NCBI GenBank assembly: GCA_039029355.1
Contig: JBCCGI010000036.1
Span: forward strand, 14,435-78,434
Length of the DNA stretch: 64,000 nucleotides
From: JBCCGI01 sp039029355
GTDB lineage: Bacteria; Planctomycetota; UBA1135; GCA-002686595
Direction of reading: 5' to 3'
Shown one piece after another: positions 1-7,650 of this stretch (positions are counted from its first letter, which is position 1; each line of letters begins with the position of its first letter). Under the pieces are notes generated by a model. The model did no database searches, was not told the origin of the DNA, and saw nothing but the letters and a program-made list of their open reading frames with translations. Position numbers and translations under genes: made by a program.

Positions 1-903
1 CGCGCGGGCGGGGAACACGGACTTGGGAGGCGAAGCGAGCTCGTGCATCTTCGCAAAGGCGGTGAGCCTCTCGGCCAGCGAGGTCGCCCAGGCGTCCAGC
101 TCGGCGAGGTCCTCCTCGTGGTCGGCGATCGCCTCCGCGAGGCGCTCCTCTTCGGAGGCTTGCCATTCGCCCTTGTCCGCGCCCTTCGGCGCGCGGGCGG
201 GCTTAGCGCGGCGGGCCTTCTTCAGCGCGCCCTCGATGTCGCGGCGCGCCTTCTCGGCCGACGAGAGATGGCGCGACGCGGAGCGCAACGCATCGGCGGA
301 GCCAAGCTCGAGCAGCGCCTCGAGCAGCGCGTCCGACCGGTAGTCCGGCGGGGCCTCGTCGAGCAGGCCGACAAGCGCCGCGACGCCGCGGTCGTCGGGC
401 AGCGCGATGAAGCCCGCGGCGAGGGCGTACTCCACCGAGCTGAGACCCGCCAGCCGGCGGCCGATGTCCGCCACCACCTCGCCCCAGACCCGAATGGCCT
501 CGAGGTCGCGGTCCACGGACGCCTGCGATCCCCCGGGGTCGATGCCGGGCCGCTCGCCGCCGACGTGCTCATCGAGCTCCTTCTCCGCCACCTTCCGCTC
601 GCGCAACAGCGCCTTGCTCGCCTTGTCGAACGCCTCGACGGCGACGTCGTGCTCGCCGATGCCGACCAGCGGCTCGATGGCGCGCACGCGCACCGTGGTG
701 CTCTCGTCTTCGACCGCGGCGGCGAGCACGCGCGCTCGCCTCGGGCGTTCGTCGGGCAGGGCCTCGATGGCCTCGATGCGCTCCGCGGCCTCGGACGCGT
801 TGCGCGCGCGTCGGCTTAGATCGGTCAGCCCGTCCGGGCCGGCGGCGGCAGAACAGAGAGGTGCGAGAACAAGAACGACGAGCAGAGATAGTCGCGGGGC
901 CAT
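1..903 (-). CDS. Secreted HEAT-like repeat protein (C-terminus beyond window)
   Basis: The frame opens with ATG at 903 and stays open for 301 codons to the left edge, so the C-terminus lies outside the window. Residues 1-22 (MAPRLSLLVVLVLAPLCSAA) form a clear signal peptide. The mature part is alpha-helical, with charged repeats in which short helices pair (for example 'ALPDDRGVAALVGLLDEAPP' and 'ALLEALLELGSADALRSASR'), as in HEAT/PBS-lyase-like repeats. A lysine/glutamate-rich, coiled-coil-prone stretch follows around residues 230-285. No catalytic motif is visible. The family assignment rests on the repeat pattern alone. The role is unknown; an exported scaffold or binding protein is likely. 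Confidence 0.7.
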   Translation of the reverse strand, partial: MAPRLSLLVVLVLAPLCSAAAGPDGLTDLSRRARNASEAAERIEAIEALPDERPRRARVLAAAVEDESTTVRVRAIEPLVGIGEHDVAVEAFDKASKALLRERKVAEKELDEHVGGERPGIDPGGSQASVDRDLEAIRVWGEVVADIGRRLAGLSSVEYALAAGFIALPDDRGVAALVGLLDEAPPDYRSDALLEALLELGSADALRSASRHLSSAEKARRDIEGALKKARRAKPARAPKGADKGEWQASEEERLAEAIADHEEDLAELDAWATSLAERLTAFAKMHELASPPKSVFPARA

Positions 904-1150
904 GGGCAAGGGAAGCAGCCGTATGGTTTCCGGAATCGACGAACGACGTGAGCGGCGATTCTACGCCCGCGAGCACGAGCTGCGCGCCGCGGCCCGCGAG
1001 AACGCTCCGCCCCGCGTCGCGGGGATCCCCGGCCCCGCGCCCCTAGGAGCTCGTCCGAGTCTTCGCGGTTCGCGAGGCCGTGAGCATCGAGCTCGGATCC
1101 AGGAGCGGAGCCGGACTCGCGTGCGGATTCGCGGAGGCTCGGGCGGGCTC

Positions 1151-2470
1151 CTAGGGCTCCGCGGGCGCCGCTTGCTCGGCGTCGAGCAGCCAGCGGTTGA
1201 TCACCGCGAGCGGCAGGAACACGGTCCACATCAGGTCGAACTTGACGAGGTAGGGGTTGGACGCGTTCGCGATGAGGAACCCGCTCAACCCCGTCATCAG
1301 CGCGACCATGAGCGCGCCCTGGGAACCGCCCGCGCGGATCACCGCGATGCCGCGGGCGTACAACCAGGCCATCAGCCCGCCGTAGATCAGCGTGCCGACG
1401 ACTCCGGTCTGGAACAGGAGCGTGCCGTAGCTCGCCTCGTACGCCCACGGCATGTCGGGATCGCGCACGTGGCGGCGCAGGAAGCTGCCGAGGCCGCGCC
1501 CGAGCAGCGGGTCGCCCTCCCACGCCAGCTTCATCTCGCGCATCTGCACGCTGCGGATGCTGTCGGCCACGGTCTCGGTCGGGCGGAAGCCAGACCACAG
1601 AAGGTCCCAGATCGGTGCGAGCGAATAGTCGAACAGGTGCACCAAGAGCGCGCTGACGACGACCAGCACCCCGCCGAGCACGGTCGCCACCCACCAGGCC
1701 GAGCGCCACGCGGCGCGCCGTTCGGCGCCGGGCAAGAAGAGCGCGAAGCCAAAGGCCATCGGCGGAGACAGCACCACGACCGCGAGCAGCGCGCGCCGCC
1801 CCGAGAGCGCGATCGCGAACAGGCTGGTCATCACGCACAGCCAGACCAGCGCGCGGCGGATGTAGGGCTCGGTCTCCGGCGGCCAGGTCCAGAGGATCGC
1901 GATGAGGAACGGCACGGTGAAGACCAGCGTCGCCAGCCCCGGCATGCGGAAGCGCACGGTCCCATCCTCGACCCCGACGCCGACGTCGCCCAGCAGATCG
2001 CCCAGCGGCAGCGCTGGAGCCAAGCCGCCCTCGGACAGGATCAGCTGGAGCCCGAGCACGGCGACCACCAGCGTCCCGGCCCCGATCAGCCGCACGAAGC
2101 CACGCAGCGACGCGGTGTCGCGCAGCCCGGCGAGCAGCATCACGAACAGCAGCGGCCACACCACGTAGACGGTGCCGACGTTCAGCGCTCCGGGCTCGCC
2201 GCGCAGGAGGCCGCGCAGCATGAAGAAGAGCCCGGTGATCGTAAGCACCAGCACCCAGCGCGCCACCGAGCCGTGCAGCGTGGGACGGCGGCTGCTCGGG
2301 GCTCCGATCGCCACGAAGAAGAGCGACCCGAGCAGCAGCATGCCCTTGAGCTGTGCGTGGACGGTCGGCACGACCAGCATCAGGAAGAAGAGCACGTACG
2401 CGGGCCACAGGCCCCAACGGGCCAGCCAGCCCGGGGGCCGGGCCGTCGCCTCGGGCGTGGAGGAGACCAT
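1151..2470 (-). CDS. O-antigen ligase / Wzy-type polymerase-like membrane protein
   Basis: About ten to twelve hydrophobic helices run through the protein, and a periplasmic loop near the C-terminus carries the 'LLGRGLGSFLRRH...' segment typical of the Wzy_C/O-antigen ligase superfamily. Such proteins join or polymerise undecaprenyl-linked glycans at the outer face of the inner membrane. I chose ATG at 2470 (MVSSTPEATARPPG) because the 18 residues that a GTG at 2524 would add look non-native; neither start has a strong Shine-Dalgarno site. The protein is about 439 residues, normal for the family. No other polysaccharide gene lies nearby, so the substrate cannot be inferred. A related tetratricopeptide-free bicarbonate-transporter-like member of the same superfamily is an alternative. 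Confidence 0.72.
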   Translation of the reverse strand: MVSSTPEATARPPGWLARWGLWPAYVLFFLMLVVPTVHAQLKGMLLLGSLFFVAIGAPSSRRPTLHGSVARWVLVLTITGLFFMLRGLLRGEPGALNVGTVYVVWPLLFVMLLAGLRDTASLRGFVRLIGAGTLVVAVLGLQLILSEGGLAPALPLGDLLGDVGVGVEDGTVRFRMPGLATLVFTVPFLIAILWTWPPETEPYIRRALVWLCVMTSLFAIALSGRRALLAVVVLSPPMAFGFALFLPGAERRAAWRSAWWVATVLGGVLVVVSALLVHLFDYSLAPIWDLLWSGFRPTETVADSIRSVQMREMKLAWEGDPLLGRGLGSFLRRHVRDPDMPWAYEASYGTLLFQTGVVGTLIYGGLMAWLYARGIAVIRAGGSQGALMVALMTGLSGFLIANASNPYLVKFDLMWTVFLPLAVINRWLLDAEQAAPAEP

Positions 2471-2638
2471 CGCCCTACGGATAAGGATCGGGGAAACGCG
2501 CTGCAACCGGGACTCCGTGCGCACGGCCGGGGGGCGCCGGCCGGCGGAGCGAGACGCTCGCGCCTCTCTCTTCGGACGAAGCCGGGCCGGGGCTCAAGCG
2601 GGTGCCGGGCCGGGCGCCCCCGCCGTCCCGCGGCCGGC

Positions 2639-3535
2639 TCAGCTCCACCAGGGCCGCAGCAGCAGCGCCTCCGACGCCACGGGCCAGCCCGCCGAGCGCC
2701 CGCCGAGCACCATGTTCGTCTTGTGCCCCACCGTGCGGTAGCCGAGCTCGCGAAAGAGCGGCTGGAGGCGCCCGAAGCACGTGTGGTAGTGGAATACCAG
2801 GGCCTCGTCGTCGACCGCGGCCTCGACCGCCCGCACCAGGCCGGCGAACACCTGCGCCTCGTCGGCGCCCGGGCGCACCGCGCCGAAGGGGTCGCCGCGG
2901 AAGCTCCCCTCGTAGGCGAGGAAGCCGCGGACCTCCGCCCCGTCGAGCTCGAACCAAAGGCGGTCGGGATAGGCTGCGACAAAGCGCTCTAGATCGCGGC
3001 CCAGCTCCAGCCCTGGGACGAGCTCGCCGAGCCACGCCCCCACCCGCTCGACGGCGTCCGCGGCCTCTGCGCCGAGCTCACGCGCGCTGCGTACCGCCGG
3101 CACGGCCCCGCGGCTGCGGTCGGACGCGAGCGGCTTCCACACGAAGGCGCTGGGCAGCGTCGGCACGAAGCCGCGCGAGGAGTAGAGCTCCAGGTTTCGG
3201 CCACGCCCCGGATCGACCGCGAGCCCCACCACCTCGCAGCAGCCCGCGAGCTGGTCGCGCGCGGCGACGGTCAACGCCTTGCCGTGGCCCTCGCCCTGGT
3301 GCGCGGGCAGCACGCCCAGGTTGCCGAGATAGCCGACGCTCCCCGCGCGGTGCGAGCTGGCGTAGCCGACGACCTCCCCCCGATCGTCCGTGGCGACGAG
3401 GCAGCCCGCGGGGTGCGAGTAGCACAGGTTCGCGACGTAGTCGGGATCCGGCGGCGACGTGAGCTCGAAGGCGGCGAGGAAGGCGCGCTCGACGGCGGGG
3501 AAGTCGGACTCCTGCACGGGACGTAGCTGGACCAC
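2639..3535 (-). CDS. GNAT-family N-acetyltransferase, tandem-domain type
   Basis: Start GTG at 3535 is preceded by AGGAG with a 5-base spacer, which settles the start; 298 residues result. The first half is a recognisable GNAT domain: 'VQLRPVQESDFPAVERAF' opens it, and 'GVLPAHQGEGHGKAL' is the acetyl-CoA pyrophosphate loop (Q-x-x-G-x-G/A). The second half (about residues 140-298) has the same strand-helix rhythm and ends with 'FRELGYRTVGHKTNMVLG', as in a second, degenerate GNAT domain without the CoA loop. The substrate is unknown. The preceding 200 bases (3536-3747) separate it from a divergent FG-GAP gene and probably hold both promoters. Confidence 0.85.
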   Translation of the reverse strand: MVQLRPVQESDFPAVERAFLAAFELTSPPDPDYVANLCYSHPAGCLVATDDRGEVVGYASSHRAGSVGYLGNLGVLPAHQGEGHGKALTVAARDQLAGCCEVVGLAVDPGRGRNLELYSSRGFVPTLPSAFVWKPLASDRSRGAVPAVRSARELGAEAADAVERVGAWLGELVPGLELGRDLERFVAAYPDRLWFELDGAEVRGFLAYEGSFRGDPFGAVRPGADEAQVFAGLVRAVEAAVDDEALVFHYHTCFGRLQPLFRELGYRTVGHKTNMVLGGRSAGWPVASEALLLRPWWS

Positions 3536-3747
3536 GCTCTCTCCTTTTGGGCGGTCGGCGGGGGCGGTCGGCGGCGTGTTGGACGCTCGGCGGCTTTGGA
3601 CGCTTGACCGCACGCGCGCCGGCGAGGACACATCCTACGACGCCCGCGGCCGGACGGCCCAGACCGGAGTGCCTAGCGGACAAACGGCGAGCGCGTAGGC
3701 TGGGAGTGGATCCCCGGCGCCTTCCCCCGCGCAGAAGAGACCGCAGC

Positions 3748-6264
3748 ATGCCCACCTTTGTCCCGCTCCTCCTGCTCGCTCCGCTCGCCCAGGACTGCCC
3801 GTCCGAGGTCGTCCACGTCGAGCTCGACGCCGGCGTCGCCGGTCCGCTCCTCTCGGCCCCGGACGGCGCGCCGGTGATCGGCGGCCCCTTCTCGCTCCTG
3901 GTCGACGGCGGGCCCGCCTCGTCGCCCGGAGTGCTGGCTCTGGGGCTCGCGGAGACGCCGACGTTCCTCCCGCAGCTCGGCGCCGTGCTCTATCCGTCGC
4001 TGCCGTTCCTTTCGTTTCCCTTCGCGACCGACGCGTCCGGCGCCTCACCCGCGCTGCTGGCGTTCGGCGCGCTCGATCCGGCGCTGTGCGGCACCGTGCT
4101 GATCTTCCAGGCGGCCGTGCTCGACGCCTCCGCGCCGGGCGGGGCGCGGGTCTCCAACGGCCTCCGCATGCGCGGAGGCGACGTGCGGAGCTCGTTCCTC
4201 CCCGCCGCCGCGTTCGTCGACGGAGCGCCGCGCGGGTTCGACGCCGGCGACTGGGACGGCGACGGGGTTGTGGACCTCGTGGCCGCGAACGCCTCCAACC
4301 TCGCGTGGCTGCGCGGCCTGGGCGAGGACCGCTTCGCACCCGAGGTCGTGATCCCCGCATCGGGCGACCCCGCAGCGGTGCTCGGCGCGGACTTCGACGG
4401 CGACGGGCTCCTGGACCTCGCGACCGCGAGCGCGAGCTCGCCCTTCGCGGCGGCGGACCTGTTCGTGTTCGGCGGCGGCGGCGACGGGACCTTCGGCCCG
4501 GAGGTGCCCAGCGCGGCGTCCGCCGACGGCCCCGACGACCTGCGCGCGGCGGACTTCGACCTGGACGGCGACCTCGACCTGGCGCTCTACGCGGTGGACG
4601 CGAACGAGACGATCGTGCTGCTGGGCGCCGGCGACCTGTCGTTCCCGACGCGCATGCTGCTCGACGCGCCGTCCACCGGCGACGGCATCGCGGTGGGAGA
4701 CGTCGACGCCGACGGCGCGCCGGACATCGTCGCGGGTAGCCAGGGCGCGGACGCCGTTCGGCTCTTCCCGGGAGCCGGCGACGGCACGTTCCTGCCCGCG
4801 CTGACGGTGGGCGGCTTCTCCCAGCCACGCGACGTCGAGCTCGCCGACCTCGACGGCGACGGCACCGAGGATCTGATCGTGCTCCAGGGCGTCCCCGCTT
4901 CGGTCGCGACGAGCCTCGGCACTGGCGACGGCACCTTCGCCGCCCCCAGCGCACAGCCGTTCACCGGAGTGCCCACCGGGCTCGCCACGGGCGACTTCGA
5001 CGGCGACGGAGCCCCCGACGCCGCCGCACAGACGTTCAACGACGGCGCGGTGATCCTGTTGGGCGCGGGCGACGGCACGCTGGGCGCCGCCGCCGTGCGC
5101 CGGACCTTCGCGGGGCCGTCCGCTTTCGGCGCGTTGGACGCGAACGGCGACGGGAACCTCGACCTCGGGCTGACCGCGTCGGGCGTGTTCGGCGTGCAGC
5201 TCCTGCTCGGCGACGGCGAGGGCGGCTTCGGCTCCTGGGAGTCGTTCCCCGCTGGGGACGTCGTCGCGGAGCACCTCGCGGGCGTCGACCTCAACCAGGA
5301 CGGCGCGATCGATCTGGTGTCGACGCTGGGAGGGCCCGGACAGGCGGTGCTCGGCGTGCTCCTCGGCGCCGGCGACGGCACCTTTGCCGACCCGACCGAG
5401 ACCGGCCTCCTCCCCGGCCTCGTCCGCCACCTGGCCACCGGTGACGTGACCGGCGACGGGATCCCGGACGTCGTGACGACGCAGTCCAACAACTTCGCCG
5501 TCCGCCAGACGGCGGGAGGCGGCGCCCTCGGCGCCGCGGTGGTCACCACGCTCGGCCCGGGCGTGGCGGCGACCGACTTCGCGCTGGGCGACCTCGACGG
5601 CGACGGACGCGCCGACGCGGCGGCGGCGATCTTCGACCGCGTCTCGGTCCTGCTCGCCCAGGCCGACGGCACCTTCGCCGCGCCGCTCGCCGGACCGCCG
5701 CTCCCGGGGATCGCCTTGGCGGTGACGCTGGCCGACCTCGACCTCGACGGCCAGCTCGACGCCGCGGCGACGAGCTCGCCGGGCAACGTCTCGGCGCTGC
5801 TCGGCCTGGGCAACGGGGGCCTGGGGGCGCCCGAGTCGTTCGCCGTGGGCTCGACTCCGCTCGACGTTCAGGCCGGCGACCTCGACCTCGACGGCGTGCC
5901 CGACCTGGTCACGGCCGACTCCGACTCGGACAGCGCGAGCGTGCTGCTCGGCCTCGGCGCAGGCCTGTTCTCCCCCTCGGCCGCGGTCGCAACCGCCCCG
6001 GACCCGCAGGCGCTGCGCATCGCCGACCTCGACGGCGACGGCGCGCCGGACCTCCTTCTGGCGTGCAACAACGCCGACCTGCTGCAGCTCCTGCCCGGCG
6101 CCGGCGACGGCACCTTCGAGGCCCCGCGCTACTTCGCCGCCGCGGCCTCCCCCACCGCGCTGGTGACCGCCCAGCTCGACGGCGACGGCAACCTCGACGT
6201 GGCGGTCGGGCAGGACACCGCGGATGAGGGCGTCGTGGTGCTGATCAGCTCGATCGGCGAGTAG
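3748..6264 (+). CDS. Secreted FG-GAP/VCBS-repeat beta-propeller protein
   Basis: An 838-residue exported protein. A short signal peptide (MPTFVPLLLLAPLAQ) is followed by about 130 residues of a module also seen at the ends of other proteins in this window (motif 'CGTVLIFQAAVLDAS'). The rest is a long series of FG-GAP/VCBS repeats of roughly 45-50 residues with Ca-binding signatures such as 'DFDGDGLLDLATAS' and 'DLDGDGAPDLLLA' and 'GAGDGTF' turns; more than ten copies are visible. The family forms beta-propellers at the cell surface, often in adhesion or polymer binding. No enzymatic domain is seen. ATG at 3748 is preferred over the longer frame because it begins the signal peptide. It resembles the protein at 16476-19049 in architecture. 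Confidence 0.9.
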   Translation: MPTFVPLLLLAPLAQDCPSEVVHVELDAGVAGPLLSAPDGAPVIGGPFSLLVDGGPASSPGVLALGLAETPTFLPQLGAVLYPSLPFLSFPFATDASGASPALLAFGALDPALCGTVLIFQAAVLDASAPGGARVSNGLRMRGGDVRSSFLPAAAFVDGAPRGFDAGDWDGDGVVDLVAANASNLAWLRGLGEDRFAPEVVIPASGDPAAVLGADFDGDGLLDLATASASSPFAAADLFVFGGGGDGTFGPEVPSAASADGPDDLRAADFDLDGDLDLALYAVDANETIVLLGAGDLSFPTRMLLDAPSTGDGIAVGDVDADGAPDIVAGSQGADAVRLFPGAGDGTFLPALTVGGFSQPRDVELADLDGDGTEDLIVLQGVPASVATSLGTGDGTFAAPSAQPFTGVPTGLATGDFDGDGAPDAAAQTFNDGAVILLGAGDGTLGAAAVRRTFAGPSAFGALDANGDGNLDLGLTASGVFGVQLLLGDGEGGFGSWESFPAGDVVAEHLAGVDLNQDGAIDLVSTLGGPGQAVLGVLLGAGDGTFADPTETGLLPGLVRHLATGDVTGDGIPDVVTTQSNNFAVRQTAGGGALGAAVVTTLGPGVAATDFALGDLDGDGRADAAAAIFDRVSVLLAQADGTFAAPLAGPPLPGIALAVTLADLDLDGQLDAAATSSPGNVSALLGLGNGGLGAPESFAVGSTPLDVQAGDLDLDGVPDLVTADSDSDSASVLLGLGAGLFSPSAAVATAPDPQALRIADLDGDGAPDLLLACNNADLLQLLPGAGDGTFEAPRYFAAAASPTALVTAQLDGDGNLDVAVGQDTADEGVVVLISSIGE

Positions 6265-6467
6265 CCCGCGGCGTCGCGGTCCCGGGCGCCGCGGAGGACC
6301 GCCCACAGGGCGCGGAATCGCCGGGTTCGCGTTCGGTCCCCACGGCGGCGTACGTCTCTCTGTCGGGCCGGCGCACCGAGGCGCCGGAGCCGAGGCCCCG
6401 CTGCACCCACGGCGGCGACGGGCCGGCTCCGGGTCCGGTCGCCGGCCTTCCAGAACACGAGCCCGGC

Positions 6468-6971
6468 ATGTCCTTCGTCTCTCTCGATATCCGCCGCCTG
6501 GTCGCCTGCCGCGACCCGCAGTGGCTGCTGGAAGTGCTGGCCGAAGGCGACCCGCTGGAGCTCGCCAACCAGTGCGCGGCGAGGCTGCGCCAGCGCGCGC
6601 TACCGCTCGCGCCGGCCGCGGTGGCGCAGCGGGCCCTCGCCTGCCTGGTCGACGCGGCGCGCGACTACTCGCCCGACACGCCCTTCGACGCCTGGCTGGC
6701 GGCCTGCATCGACCGCGCGATCGACGACCTGCTCTCGCGCGGGCCGGACGCCGAGGCCATCGAGCGCTGCGTCGACCACGGGCTGAAGCGCGGCGAAACA
6801 CGGCGCATGGCCGCGCGCCTCCAGGCGCTCGACCTGCGCTCGCGCTTCGCGCTGCTCGAGGTGCTGCTGCGCGGGGAGTCCATCGAGGACCACGCCGAGC
6901 GGCTCGGCCTGCCGCCGGAGCAGGTCCTGGCCGACCTGCGCCAGGTGCTGGGCACACTCCTGGCGAAGTAG
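6468..6971 (+). CDS. Small protein resembling a degenerate ECF sigma factor
   Basis: 167 residues, soluble and helical. The C-terminal third ('RSRFALLEVLLRGESIEDHA' continuing into 'RLGLPPEQVLADL') has the spacing of a sigma region 4 or LuxR-type helix-turn-helix, and the N-terminal part has helices where region 2 would be, but the 'D-x-x-Q-E' core motif of region 2 is missing. I therefore regard it as a sigma-like or anti-sigma-like regulator rather than a functional sigma factor. It is convergent with the ECF sigma gene at 7018-7644 (46 bases between stops). The function is inferred from shape only. Confidence 0.5.
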   Translation: MSFVSLDIRRLVACRDPQWLLEVLAEGDPLELANQCAARLRQRALPLAPAAVAQRALACLVDAARDYSPDTPFDAWLAACIDRAIDDLLSRGPDAEAIERCVDHGLKRGETRRMAARLQALDLRSRFALLEVLLRGESIEDHAERLGLPPEQVLADLRQVLGTLLAK

Positions 6972-7017
6972 CCCCGCGTCCCCCCGCAGCGAGCGCGGCG
7001 CGACGCGGTCGACGCAT

Positions 7018-7644
7018 CTAGTCCACGAGGATGTCGAGCCACTTGGCGAGCGTCGGCGCCAACCGCGCGAGCGCGCGCTTGCGTCGCATGCGCACGGCGT
7101 CGGCGCTCGGGAGGCCGACCTCCCGCGCGATGGCCTCGAAGCTCCAGCTCTTCAGGTCGTAGAGCTCGAGGATGCGCTGCTCCGCCTCGGGCAGGACGTT
7201 CAGCGTGATCTGCAGGGCGTGGCTGAAGTCCCTGTGCTCGACCTCCCCCAACCCGCCGGTCGTCGACGGGTCCTGCCGGAACGAGTCCGCACCGGCCGGG
7301 CTGACGCGAACCGGCGAGCGGCCCGCGCGGCGGTAGCGGTCGATGCACAGCCCCCAGGCCGTCTTGAGGAGGTAGCCCCGCAGCGCCGAGGAGTCACGGA
7401 AGGTGGGAAGCCCGTCGCCCTCCCGCTGCAGCAGGCGCAGGCCGACCTCCTGCACCACGTCGCTGACGCCGTTCTGGCGGTCGGGGAGCACCGAGCCGCG
7501 CCGCACGAGGATGGCGCGGATGGTGCGCGTCTCGTAGAGGAGCAGCTCGCCCAACGCCTCGCGGTCTCCCCGCTCTTGCCAGCGATGGAGCAGTCGGTCG
7601 CGCTCGTCCTGGTTCATGGTCGCGGAGCCGGTCGCGGCCCACAC
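7018..7644 (-). CDS. ECF-type RNA polymerase sigma factor
   Basis: 208 residues. Region 2 is visible as 'RQNGVSDVVQEVGLRLLQ' followed by 'LRGYLLKTAWGLCIDRYRR' (-10 recognition and core binding). Region 4 follows as 'LPEAEQRILELYDLKSWSFE' with the recognition helix near 'SADAVRMRRKRALARL'. GTG at 7644 is preceded by GGGAGGG nine bases upstream; ATG at 7617 is the alternative. That Shine-Dalgarno site overlaps the stop of the upstream metalloprotease gene, and only six bases separate the two genes, so they are almost certainly co-transcribed. No anti-sigma gene is adjacent. The protease may feed into or be controlled by the sigma factor; this is inference. Confidence 0.88.
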   Translation of the reverse strand: MWAATGSATMNQDERDRLLHRWQERGDREALGELLLYETRTIRAILVRRGSVLPDRQNGVSDVVQEVGLRLLQREGDGLPTFRDSSALRGYLLKTAWGLCIDRYRRAGRSPVRVSPAGADSFRQDPSTTGGLGEVEHRDFSHALQITLNVLPEAEQRILELYDLKSWSFEAIAREVGLPSADAVRMRRKRALARLAPTLAKWLDILVD

Positions 7645-7650
7645 CTGAGT

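Noticed and set aside
4045..7017. 990-codon open frame on the minus strand
   Set aside because: It is antisense to the FG-GAP gene and overlaps two other genes. Its protein is a low-complexity Arg/Gly/Ala/Val mixture produced by high GC.
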